46,007 nt of DNA from JBCFBK01 sp038562555 (GTDB lineage Bacteria; Bacteroidota; Bacteroidia; Bacteroidales; Prolixibacteraceae). Location: NCBI GenBank assembly GCA_038562555.1, contig JBCFBK010000049.1, positions 1 through 46,007 on the forward strand, read 5' to 3'. The position numbers and the translations under genes were made by a program. Shown here piece after piece: positions 16,653 through 24,914 of the stretch. The notes under the pieces are model-generated. The model saw nothing but the letters and a program-made list of their open reading frames with translations, was not told where the DNA came from and ran no database searches. Each line of letters starts with the position of its first letter. Position 1 is the stretch's first letter.

Positions 16653-18053
16653 TCAGGGGTGCTGTTTTGTGTCTTGTTCAGCCGGTTGTACCATTTTTAC
16701 CAGTTCCTGCAAGATTTGCTCTTCAATCGTCACTTTCCACCGGGCGGGGAGTCCGAATGCCATCTGCGAAGTATGCCCCTCATACCCTCCCTCTTTCAGG
16801 ATCGAAACAGAAGGGATGTAGGCCATGACGTCATTGGAATAGCCCATCACGAAACTGTCCTGACCAAATAACCGCTTGATCCGGATGGCATATTCAATCG
16901 TTGGTTCCCCTCCCAGCGCGAAGATTAACTGGCTGCCCAGTTTCCATACTTCAAGTGGATAAGGGTAAGTTGACTCTAAACGTTCTCCGTTTTCAATTCT
17001 GCTCAGCAGCCGTCGTCCCCAACGTTGTATATATCCGGTTGAATCACGTGCAGTGACAGCTAATTTTTCCGGTGAAGGAGGGTCTTCAAGTGTCAGTTCA
17101 ATTTCAGAATAAGTAGTTGTCAACACCGGATCAAGCAGCTTCATCTCTTCACTCAGCACCCGTTCGACAACACAGGCCAGTTCACTTCCATACTGCCGGG
17201 CCAGGGGTACCGATCTTCGGGGAAGCGGATTCTGATCACCACCGGCGCCCTGAAAAAACAAGGCAGTCACCCGCCGGTGCAATTTTTCAAGTTCCGTTTG
17301 CGCATAGCCCATATAATCAGCGCTCCACTCATAGCCATTTAAAACAGTTCCGTGACAGGCATAACCGAAAGCCACAGCCTTCAACTTTCCCCTTCTGTCG
17401 GCCACCTTCAGCACGGGAACGGCATAATCGTTAGGACCTTTCAGTTCGGTCTGTGCCGTTAGTGTCTTTTCATGATTATTTCGCCGGTTCACCTGAAAAC
17501 GGGAGACACCGCTCCCGGAGTAAAGCCATGCCGGTTTCATCGATTGCAGAGCTTTACCAACCAATTTCACAATCCGGTTTTCCAGGCACCGTGTGTATCG
17601 CGCCACATCATCCCACTGTGCCGAATCCATCGGGTAAATGTCAGGCAAGTTCCCCTTCAGGACAGGGCCGGAATGGGTGTGTGAAACATTCAGCAATACC
17701 TGATCCCGGGTTAAGCTATATTTTCGCTGCAAACTGTCACGGATACGATCCGAAAAGGGTTTGGGCAAGCCCGCCAGATCCAGCGTTATCAGGACAGCCC
17801 GTTTTCCGCTTTGATCTTCAATAGCCAACACTTTTGTCCACAGATCTGTCTGTTTTCTCTCTGCCGGATGATCACGAAAGGCATACCCTCCCATCCACAC
17901 AGGTTCTTTCGGGGTAATCCTGGCCCGGGCAATACCAGCCTTCCATCCGGAATCACCGTCCGATGCACGGGCAGTGACATCGGCAGGGAAAACCAGCGTC
18001 ATTAAAGAAAACAAGCCGGCAAGAAAAATCACAGTTTGTTTTTTCAGGATCAT
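16653..18053 (-). CDS. Exported neutral/alkaline ceramidase-fold hydrolase (N-terminal-domain type)
   Basis: A 466-aa secreted protein with signal peptide (residues 1-30, cleavage likely after VTARA). It carries the zinc-amidase domain of neutral ceramidases: VSHTHSGP and YACHGTVLN supply the two metal histidines, GGEPTIEY the metal glutamate, and NDVMAYIPS the metal tyrosine region. The nucleophile loop reads FFQGAGGDQNPLPRR, where true neutral ceramidases have a serine before the proline; here it is asparagine. It also lacks the C-terminal immunoglobulin-like domain of long ceramidases. A ceramidase-related amidase/hydrolase is safe, true ceramidase activity is not. It is last in the sialidase-type operon, 91 bp after the second aldolase gene. 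Confidence 0.82.
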   Translation of the reverse strand: MILKKQTVIFLAGLFSLMTLVFPADVTARASDGDSGWKAGIARARITPKEPVWMGGYAFRDHPAERKQTDLWTKVLAIEDQSGKRAVLITLDLAGLPKPFSDRIRDSLQRKYSLTRDQVLLNVSHTHSGPVLKGNLPDIYPMDSAQWDDVARYTRCLENRIVKLVGKALQSMKPAWLYSGSGVSRFQVNRRNNHEKTLTAQTELKGPNDYAVPVLKVADRRGKLKAVAFGYACHGTVLNGYEWSADYMGYAQTELEKLHRRVTALFFQGAGGDQNPLPRRSVPLARQYGSELACVVERVLSEEMKLLDPVLTTTYSEIELTLEDPPSPEKLAVTARDSTGYIQRWGRRLLSRIENGERLESTYPYPLEVWKLGSQLIFALGGEPTIEYAIRIKRLFGQDSFVMGYSNDVMAYIPSVSILKEGGYEGHTSQMAFGLPARWKVTIEEQILQELVKMVQPAEQDTKQHP

Positions 18054-18144
18054 TTTCTTTCCTTTTTTATTGCGTCGTCACCGGTATAAATCTTTCCAAT
18101 GCCGCGGACAATATCATCTCTGTCAGTCCGGGCACTCTGTGAGC

Positions 18145-19083
18145 TTACGGAAAGCAGAATTCCGGGATAATTGCCTTAACCTTTTGCCGGGTGGGGGCAA
18201 CAAGTTCTTCCGGTATTGAACGGTAAGGCCAGCGGAGTTTTGCTCCCACATCAGCCCAGCCCCCCACCAGCGCCATAAACCGATCGCAGGCGTGATTCGG
18301 ATAACGGAACCCGGTAATGAACGGCGTAATGCATTCCTGCATAAAGCGGTTAACACGGCTTTCCAACTCCAGCGCTGCTTCCATATCCGTCTGCGTCAAT
18401 TCAAACCAACGCTGGGCCGCAAACGGATTTAAACAAGCCATATTCGAATAAGCTCCCCGCGCTCCTCCCTGAATACCTGAAGCCAGATGATGTCCGGGTA
18501 TAAAAACAGATATGCCTTCAGCTGATTTCCTCAACCTTCCATACCATTCCTTACTCCCGTATTGATCGGCAACCTTGACGCCTGCCAAAGACGGTATCTG
18601 CTTCTTTAGCTCGCCCCAGTCCTCCGGCTGCAATTGCCATTTCGCATGAGGGGGATTATACAGGATCAGGCTGATCCCGCCTGCTTCCGCCTCCATTGTT
18701 TGCAAAAAAACCACTGCTTCATCCCTGGTAACCGGAAACCAATCGGGTAAAATTACCTGTACAGCGCAGGGACGCAAGTCTCTTGTTCTTCGCAGCCGTT
18801 CCAATGAGATTTGGGGACTCATGTGACTCACGCCGATCTGAAAAGGAACCTTCGCTTTTTCGCATTTTTCAGAGAGCAGTAAACTGATCCGGTCAAATTC
18901 GTCTTCTGTCTGGGTATAAAATTCACCGGCAGTCCCGTTCGAGTAAATGCCGTTCGGTGCAGACGAGACCAGAGCATCAATTTCATCCGACATCCGGGTA
19001 TAGTCTATTGTACCCTTCTGGTCCGTGGCAAGCAATAACGTTTCCCAATTTCCAAAAATCCCGTCCCACTGTAATCTGTGCAT
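18145..19083 (-). CDS. Second aldolase of the DapA/NanA superfamily, divergent
   Basis: A 312-aa class I aldolase/lyase of the dihydrodipicolinate synthase-N-acetylneuraminate lyase superfamily. The Schiff-base lysine is Lys170 in AGVKVADQYG, and the conserved tyrosine is Tyr142 in LILYNPPHAKW. The substrate-carboxylate loop reads NGTAGEF (50-54), with alanine where the family nearly always has Ser/Thr, so it is not a normal lysine-pathway DapA. It is read after susD in the same operon, separated by a strong hairpin (19108-19140), which suggests a lower or separate expression level. Probable role is cleavage or modification of a 2-keto-3-deoxy sugar acid made from the imported glycan; the exact substrate is unknown. 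Confidence 0.82.
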   Translation of the reverse strand: MHRLQWDGIFGNWETLLLATDQKGTIDYTRMSDEIDALVSSAPNGIYSNGTAGEFYTQTEDEFDRISLLLSEKCEKAKVPFQIGVSHMSPQISLERLRRTRDLRPCAVQVILPDWFPVTRDEAVVFLQTMEAEAGGISLILYNPPHAKWQLQPEDWGELKKQIPSLAGVKVADQYGSKEWYGRLRKSAEGISVFIPGHHLASGIQGGARGAYSNMACLNPFAAQRWFELTQTDMEAALELESRVNRFMQECITPFITGFRYPNHACDRFMALVGGWADVGAKLRWPYRSIPEELVAPTRQKVKAIIPEFCFP

Positions 19084-19107
19084 GTGCTGGTTTTAAATTA
19101 TTTTTTC

Positions 19108-19140
19108 AATCAGGACAGCCTGTTCCCGGCTGTCCTGATT
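19108..19140 (-). terminator. Perfect 13-bp hairpin between susD and the second aldolase gene
   Basis: Arms 19108-19120 and 19128-19140 are perfect reverse complements with a seven-base loop. On the minus strand the downstream side is A-rich, not U-rich, so this is less a classical terminator than a stabilising or attenuating intercistronic stem-loop that would protect the susC-susD message. Confidence 0.6.
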
Positions 19141-19190
19141 TTGATTTAAAAAGATAAAAAGTCAAGCTGACTCAAGAGATACCCCGCTTG

Positions 19191-20669
19191 TCAATAACCA
19201 GGATTCTGATCGATGATTGGCGTGACATCAATGATTGTTTGAGGGATCGGATATAAATACTGATCCCGGCTTTTCAAATTAGCCTGCATGCCATATTGTC
19301 CCAAAAAAGCTTTCATCACATCAAATGCCCGGTCTGTACGGACCAGGTCAAACCACCTCAGGTTTTCAAAGCAGAATTCGTGCCGGCGTTCGTTTTCCAT
19401 CCATAACCTGAAACTTTGCTGATCGGGTATGTCAACAGCCGTTTTTGGCGTAAGCCCGGCTCTCTGCCGCACATTATTCAATATGGTAAAAGCTTCACCA
19501 CCGGCCGAATAGCCTAATTCATTGAGACACTCCGCATACATCATTAAAACATCCGTATAACTTAAAGCGATCCAGTCGATATCCCAGTCATTCGCAGCTA
19601 CGACCGGCCCGTTCTGATACTTTTGGCAGGTAGGCAGTGAGGTGATCACCTGACCGGATTTGTGAAGCCAACTGGACCGTACGGCAACCGTTTTCCTCAG
19701 GTCACCCGCTTCAAAGCTGTTGATAAGATCGGCCGAAAGAAATAAATTATAGGGTGACCCGCCAAAAGGCAAGCCTCCTTCGGCCACCGTAACCGGCTTA
19801 ATATCGTTTGATGCATTTCTGGTAGGAAAAGGATTTCCATTGCCACTGGTCCCCGCCTTAAACTGAATGGAAAAGACCTGCTGTTTACCCCCCTCATACC
19901 CGTATTTGTAAATATCCTCATAATTATTGAAAAACTCGAACTGGCCCGAATTTTTAACTTCCAGCAATACCTGTCTGGCCTTGTCCCATTCATTTTTCTT
20001 TAAAGGATACCCGCTTCTGAACACGTACACTTTCCCGAGGTAACCTTTTGCTGTCCACTTTGTAGCGCGGCCTTTGTCTGTAGCCGCGTAGGCCTCGGGA
20101 AGCAGTTCTGAAGCGGCAGTCAGATCAGTCACAATCAAATCATAAATTTCGCTGATCCCTGACCTGGACACCTGGTAGCTTTCACTGATAGAAAGCGTAC
20201 GGGTCACTATTGGCACGCCTCCAAAAAGCCTGACAAGATCAAAATAGCACATGGCCCGGACAAACCTGGCTTCGCCCTCGTATTGTCTGCTTTTTGCCTC
20301 ATCCATTTCAATACTTCCATAGGCTTCCAGAATCTTATTACACCGGTTGATATAATTGTAATATTGCTCCCATACCTGAGCGAACCCCAGCGAAATAGGC
20401 GTATCTTCAAACCGGCAGACAGGACCATCTTCATAAGCAGTTCCCTGAAAGGTATTGTCGCTGCGCGATTCGGTAAGCATATATGAATAGTTCGAAGTAA
20501 CCCAGGCTGTCCTCAGTCCATTGTACAATCCGACCGTGGCCGCATTAATATGAGCTTCGGTTTGATAAAACCCTTCCACACTTTTTTGCGAAATCGGGAC
20601 AATGTCCAGTTGTTCACAACCAGTCAGTATTCCTGCGATTAAAAGGATGATATAATATGTTCGTTTCAT
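19191..20669 (-). CDS. susD: SusD/RagB-family outer-membrane glycan-binding lipoprotein
   Basis: Forms the lid over the SusC channel and captures oligosaccharides at the cell surface. The lipoprotein signal is clear: MKRTYYIILLIAGILTGC with lipidated Cys18. The N-terminal SusD domain carries KSVEGFYQTEAHINAATVGLYNGLR and the TPR-like region FVRAMCYFDLVRLFGGVPIV, and the C-terminus contains the RagB pattern LWMENERRHEFCFENLRWFDLVRTDRAFDVM and YLYPIPQTIIDVTPIIDQNPGY. The frame is open to an ATG at 20678, but MKR at 20669 gives a proper signal peptide and follows the susC stop by about five bases. The 492-aa length is normal. The ligand probably relates to the sialidase-like enzyme of the same operon. 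Confidence 0.93.
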   Translation of the reverse strand: MKRTYYIILLIAGILTGCEQLDIVPISQKSVEGFYQTEAHINAATVGLYNGLRTAWVTSNYSYMLTESRSDNTFQGTAYEDGPVCRFEDTPISLGFAQVWEQYYNYINRCNKILEAYGSIEMDEAKSRQYEGEARFVRAMCYFDLVRLFGGVPIVTRTLSISESYQVSRSGISEIYDLIVTDLTAASELLPEAYAATDKGRATKWTAKGYLGKVYVFRSGYPLKKNEWDKARQVLLEVKNSGQFEFFNNYEDIYKYGYEGGKQQVFSIQFKAGTSGNGNPFPTRNASNDIKPVTVAEGGLPFGGSPYNLFLSADLINSFEAGDLRKTVAVRSSWLHKSGQVITSLPTCQKYQNGPVVAANDWDIDWIALSYTDVLMMYAECLNELGYSAGGEAFTILNNVRQRAGLTPKTAVDIPDQQSFRLWMENERRHEFCFENLRWFDLVRTDRAFDVMKAFLGQYGMQANLKSRDQYLYPIPQTIIDVTPIIDQNPGY

Positions 20670-20674
20670 ATGAT

Positions 20675-23600
20675 TCAAAATTTAACGTTAATACCAAGCG
20701 TAAAAGTCCGCGCCAAAGGGTAGGTTGCATCAAAATCAACGCCCGGCATCAGACTGCTGTTTGACCAGGTGCCCGTCTGCGGATTCTTGTTATAATGGTC
20801 TTTCATTAATACATTGTCAACGCTGGCAGACAAACGTATTCCGCTTATTCCTGAAATTTTGATCAGATCAGACAGTTTGTAACCCAAAGTAATGGTGCGG
20901 ATCCGCCAGTAAGCAGCGTTTCGTAACCAGAAACTCGAAGGGGTGGTTAAGTTGGAGGTCACAGCAGCCCTGGGTACCCAGCCATTTCCCGGATCTTCGG
21001 GCGACCGCCAGCGATCGCGCCAGTAGCCGTCAACATTTCCCCTGGATTGTCCGTGTTGTCCGATGGCCACATTCAATAATTTGTTACCCCATTGTCCGTC
21101 GGCTGAAACGGTCAGGTCAAAGTTCTCATAGTTAAATGTATTCTGTAGTCCCCAAAAGAATTTAGGCCGGTTATTGCCCAGGATCGTTCTGTCTTTATCA
21201 TCAATGACCCCATCCTTGAAAACGTCCTTATACTTGATGTCTCCAACGTTTTGCGTCTTGTAATGTGGGTTGGAATCCAAATCGGCCTGGTCAGCAAAGA
21301 CCCCTTCCTGAACAAACGCATAATAGCTCCCGATCGGCTTTCCGATCTGCGTGATCGTGGTAAAACCGTTAACGGTTGTATAAATAGGAGCGCCTTCCGG
21401 CCCCAGGGCAAGAACCTTGTTTTCATTATGTGAAATATTAAAACTGGTATTCCATTTCAGCTTCTTGTTCAGATTAACCGTATTAAGTTCAAATTCAACG
21501 CCCGAATTCCGTACTTCTCCAATATTCATCAGCGAAGACGAAAAACCGGTAATAGCAGGGATCTGAACATTCAGCAAGAGGTCCCGTGTATCTGCCCGGT
21601 AATAATCGAAACTGATGAAAATACGGTTTTTGAGCAGTCCTAAGTCGAACCCTGCATCGAGGGTGTAGGTTTTCTCCCATCCCAGCATCCTGTTACTGAA
21701 AGAACCGGGACTGAACCCGGAGATCACGGTCTGACTTGTTCCCAGTGCATAATTCGATGCGGCCAGTGTTCCAATTGCGGCATAATCGCCAATATTATTA
21801 TTACCGGCAATACCATAACTACCCCTGAGTTTCAGTTCATCGATGAAACCCAGCTCTTTCATAAACTCTTCCTGCGATAACCGCCAGCCCACAGAAGCCG
21901 CAGGAAACCACCCCCAGCGGTTATCTTCACCGAAGCGGGAGCTTCCATCGCGTCTGATACTCATGGTTAACAAGTATTTATCGTCCCATGATGTATTGAC
22001 ACGACTTAAAAAAGACATGAGCTTCCACTCCGTCTCAGAAGAACTGCCTGCACTTAAAACCGTACCCATATTCAGCGTGGTGATCTCATCGTCAGGAAAA
22101 CCTGTTTTAGACAAGCTGGTTATAGTCATTTTGTCTTCCTGATAGGTAAAGCCGGCCAATGCGTTCAGATTCCATTTTCCTTTCAATAAATCGTAGGTCA
22201 GCGTATTCTCATTCAGGTAGTTTTCTCGTGTACCGGTTGCCGCGCTCCCAACGTGTCCCGTACCCCTGTTGATATTGTTCGGCTTGAAATACTGGTTGAG
22301 ATCATTGATAAAGTCCGCCCCAAAAGAAGTCCGGAATCTCAGGTTCTCCATCAAATTGACGTTGACATAGGCATTTGCACGTATATTTCTTCCCTTTGAT
22401 TCATTCGTCAGTTCAGTAGCCAGGGCAACCGGATTAAGGTAGAATGCGGCATGATAGGCATAATAACCACCCGATTGTGTTTGCTGTTCCAACCCGACAA
22501 TCGGTGCAACCCTCACAGAACGGCTCACCGGCCCGGCATTTCCGTCTCCGTCGGAGTCATTCTTAATCATTGAACTGACCGATAAATTCAAACCCATGCT
22601 GATATGATTTCCAACCTCGGTTTCGACGTTCGATAAAAAGGAAAGCCTTTTATAATCTGAGCCTAAAATAATTCCTTCCTGATCAAAGTAATTCCCCGAA
22701 ATATAATACTTAACGGTTTCATTTGCACCGGTTGCCGAGATCTGATAATTCTGAACGGGAGCTGAACGGGAAATCAATTCCTGCCAGTCATTATCGGGGA
22801 ACGACTGCGGGTTTGTCAGCCACAACGGATCAATCCAATAATTGGTACTGGTACGTACGTTATTCGGATCACTGGCATGTCCGCCTTGCAACATCCAGGT
22901 ATTATTTCTTTCTTCCACGGCAAAATCGATGTATTCGTCCCTGTTCAAAACATCCACTTTACTGAAACGCTCCTGAACCCCGTAATACGCATCAAACTGA
23001 ATGACCGGCTTACCTGGTTTACCCGATTTTGTTGTAACAATCACAACACCATTGGCTCCCCGTGATCCGTAAATTGACGCTGAAGCGGCATCTTTTAATA
23101 CCTCTATCGACTGGATATCGTTGGGATTGATGTTATCCAGACCACTATTAATAGGAAATCCGTCTACCACATATAAGGGTGCCGTGGAATAGTTAATTGA
23201 CCCGCCCCCACGAACCTTTACCGTTAATCCTTTGCCGGGGCTGCCGCTTACTTCCTGAACCTGCACACCGGCAAGTTTACCGGCTACCGCATGGTCAATC
23301 CTGCTGGTTGGCCTTTCGTCCAGGTCATCTGATCTCACCTTCGCAATGGCGCTCGATACCTGGCTGCTCTTTAAGCTTCCATAACCAATGGCAACAACTT
23401 CATCAATTTTAACCAGCGATTCGTCAAGAACAACGCTTAGATAACCGCCGCCAACAGTTATTTCTTTTGTCGTGAAGCCGATAAAAGAAAATACCAACAC
23501 AGAACCTTGAGGGACATCAATGGTAAACTTACCTTCATTGTCGGTAATGGTTCCGGTTGCTGTACCCTTCAGCATCACCGTAACCCCGGGCAGGGCTGAC

Positions 23601-23767
23601 CCATCCGGTTCAGTCACGATTCCGCTGATTTTTTGCTGTTTCGTATCAGCAGCTACGTCATCTGCAAAAACTTCGGCTGCAAGAAAAAACTGAAGAAACA
23701 ACAGGGAAAGACCGTAAATCAGGTTCTTCCGAAACAAGTGTTTTTCGAATAATTCTTTTTTTTTCAT
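20675..23767 (-). CDS. susC: SusC/RagA-family TonB-linked outer-membrane transporter
   Basis: A TonB-dependent channel that imports oligosaccharides handed over by SusD. The 1030-aa protein has an N-terminal signal region (about 1-35), a carboxypeptidase-like regulatory domain (ISGIVTEPDGSALPGVTVMLKGT, residues about 47-125), a TonB-box-like DEVVAIGYGSLKSSQ, then the plug with the SusC signatures LYVVDGFPINSGLDNINPNDIQSIEVLKDAASASIYGSRGANGVVIVTTK. The rest is the 22-strand barrel, ending FTLGINVKF with terminal Phe. No STN domain is present, so control by an anti-sigma partner is not expected. It lies 91 bp after the sialidase-like gene, behind a stem-loop, and directly before susD. Confidence 0.95.
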   Translation of the reverse strand: MKKKELFEKHLFRKNLIYGLSLLFLQFFLAAEVFADDVAADTKQQKISGIVTEPDGSALPGVTVMLKGTATGTITDNEGKFTIDVPQGSVLVFSFIGFTTKEITVGGGYLSVVLDESLVKIDEVVAIGYGSLKSSQVSSAIAKVRSDDLDERPTSRIDHAVAGKLAGVQVQEVSGSPGKGLTVKVRGGGSINYSTAPLYVVDGFPINSGLDNINPNDIQSIEVLKDAASASIYGSRGANGVVIVTTKSGKPGKPVIQFDAYYGVQERFSKVDVLNRDEYIDFAVEERNNTWMLQGGHASDPNNVRTSTNYWIDPLWLTNPQSFPDNDWQELISRSAPVQNYQISATGANETVKYYISGNYFDQEGIILGSDYKRLSFLSNVETEVGNHISMGLNLSVSSMIKNDSDGDGNAGPVSRSVRVAPIVGLEQQTQSGGYYAYHAAFYLNPVALATELTNESKGRNIRANAYVNVNLMENLRFRTSFGADFINDLNQYFKPNNINRGTGHVGSAATGTRENYLNENTLTYDLLKGKWNLNALAGFTYQEDKMTITSLSKTGFPDDEITTLNMGTVLSAGSSSETEWKLMSFLSRVNTSWDDKYLLTMSIRRDGSSRFGEDNRWGWFPAASVGWRLSQEEFMKELGFIDELKLRGSYGIAGNNNIGDYAAIGTLAASNYALGTSQTVISGFSPGSFSNRMLGWEKTYTLDAGFDLGLLKNRIFISFDYYRADTRDLLLNVQIPAITGFSSSLMNIGEVRNSGVEFELNTVNLNKKLKWNTSFNISHNENKVLALGPEGAPIYTTVNGFTTITQIGKPIGSYYAFVQEGVFADQADLDSNPHYKTQNVGDIKYKDVFKDGVIDDKDRTILGNNRPKFFWGLQNTFNYENFDLTVSADGQWGNKLLNVAIGQHGQSRGNVDGYWRDRWRSPEDPGNGWVPRAAVTSNLTTPSSFWLRNAAYWRIRTITLGYKLSDLIKISGISGIRLSASVDNVLMKDHYNKNPQTGTWSNSSLMPGVDFDATYPLARTFTLGINVKF

Positions 23768-23828
23768 AGTTTTGTGATGTTATTTTTAACACTGAGTTAT
23801 AACCTGTGCATTCAGGCGTGACAAGTTT

Positions 23829-23857
23829 AAATGGGGAGTGCGCAATACTTCCCATTT
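23829..23857 (-). promoter_or_regulatory. Intercistronic stem-loop between the sialidase-like gene and susC
   Basis: AAATGGG at 23829-23835 pairs with CCCATTT at 23851-23857, extended by an inner AGT/ACT pair across one mismatch, leaving a seven-base loop. It begins one base from the sialidase-like stop codon (23859-23861). On plus the stem is followed by Ts; on minus by As. It probably decouples expression of susC from the upstream genes. Confidence 0.5.
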
Positions 23858-23858
23858 T

Positions 23859-24914
23859 TCATTGGACTTTTTTCACAGGCACCGTTTTGTTTTTAAAGCA
23901 TGACAGTGGAATTTCCGCGAAATAGATGGACGACCGCCCCTCATGCGAGGAATAATAAGTTACGAACAATTTGTTCTTCCTCAGCACCAGACCCGGGTAG
24001 CTGTTATCGCCACCTGAAGGTAGTTTTAAGATTTCACTGAAGTTTCCGTCCTTATCGCCAAGCAACAATCCCATATAAGGTTCCGGCACATAAAGCCGGG
24101 TTCCGGCGAATATCTCTTCCTGGTCGGTAAAGAGAAAATTGGGCCCTCCCAGGCGGTAACTCATTTTTTTAAAGTCCCACTGAGTGAATGGTGCTTTACT
24201 TCTGGCAAAGACGCCCATTTTGTCTTCCAGTTCACGCCGAATCATCACATACATTTCACCCTTCTTGTCAAACCGGATGACAGATTCGTTCGGAAATCCG
24301 TCCAAATCAATCTTCGTGACCTTTTCATACGTTTTCCCATCCTTTGTTTTCATCAGGTACAAGGCAGTAGGGCCTTTTCTTTCCAGTGGTCCAATCTGAT
24401 AATTCATCGTATAACCGGTCCCGTTATGCCAGGTTACCCGCCAGGTCCAATCGCCCCATGAAGCAATCTCAGGATCGATAATTACCTGTTCGGGCGCTGA
24501 AAATCCGGTGCCTGCCTTGTTTGAGAATGACACATGCGGGCGTCGCCCCATGATCTTTCCTTCCTTATAGATCGAACCCCCGGTAATGACCATCAGCCGA
24601 CCATCCGGTGTGACAGACAACCCGGCATCGCGCAGGTCAAATCCTTTGCTTTCCAAAAGCGCAACGCTTTCCCAGCGTTTTCCGTTTGACGATTTTAAGA
24701 TCCTGATCTTTCCGTCGACTCCCGGAACATGACCGGTCCCTTCCCGAAAAGAACAGTAGTAATTGTTCCTGAACCGGATCAGGTCGGTAAACGCATTGTG
24801 TTCTGCCTGGTCCCAAATCTTTTTTACTTTCACCCCATCGGGCAGATTTTCCGCGAATCCTATGAAGGAGATGCTCAGGAAAATTAAAATAGTTAAAATG
24901 CTGTTTTTTTTCAT
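23859..24914 (-). CDS. Sialidase-like six-bladed beta-propeller, exported
   Basis: A 351-aa protein with a Sec signal peptide (about 1-21, ending IGFAE). It has repeated propeller blades with degenerate Asp-box motifs (for example SSNGKRWE near 70 and KDGKTYEK near 190) and conserved HNAFTDLIRFRNNYYCSFREGTGH at the start of blade one, the form usually annotated as exo-alpha-sialidase-like. Arg residues in FREGTG, MIRRELEDK and GTRLYVPE could be part of the carboxylate-binding set, and Tyr in GDNSYPGLV the nucleophile, but I cannot align these with certainty. Its start overlaps the upstream symporter by four bases, so the two are translationally coupled. Sialidase action on a terminal nonulosonate is likely from context; lyase or other propeller chemistry is possible. 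Confidence 0.72.
   Translation of the reverse strand: MKKNSILTILIFLSISFIGFAENLPDGVKVKKIWDQAEHNAFTDLIRFRNNYYCSFREGTGHVPGVDGKIRILKSSNGKRWESVALLESKGFDLRDAGLSVTPDGRLMVITGGSIYKEGKIMGRRPHVSFSNKAGTGFSAPEQVIIDPEIASWGDWTWRVTWHNGTGYTMNYQIGPLERKGPTALYLMKTKDGKTYEKVTKIDLDGFPNESVIRFDKKGEMYVMIRRELEDKMGVFARSKAPFTQWDFKKMSYRLGGPNFLFTDQEEIFAGTRLYVPEPYMGLLLGDKDGNFSEILKLPSGGDNSYPGLVLRKNKLFVTYYSSHEGRSSIYFAEIPLSCFKNKTVPVKKVQ

Noticed and set aside
18145..19083. DapA of lysine biosynthesis
   Set aside because: The operon context and the Gly-Thr-Ala-Gly-Glu loop argue against a housekeeping role.
19108..19140. Classical rho-independent terminator
   Set aside because: The stem is perfect but the transcript continues with A-rich, not U-rich, sequence.
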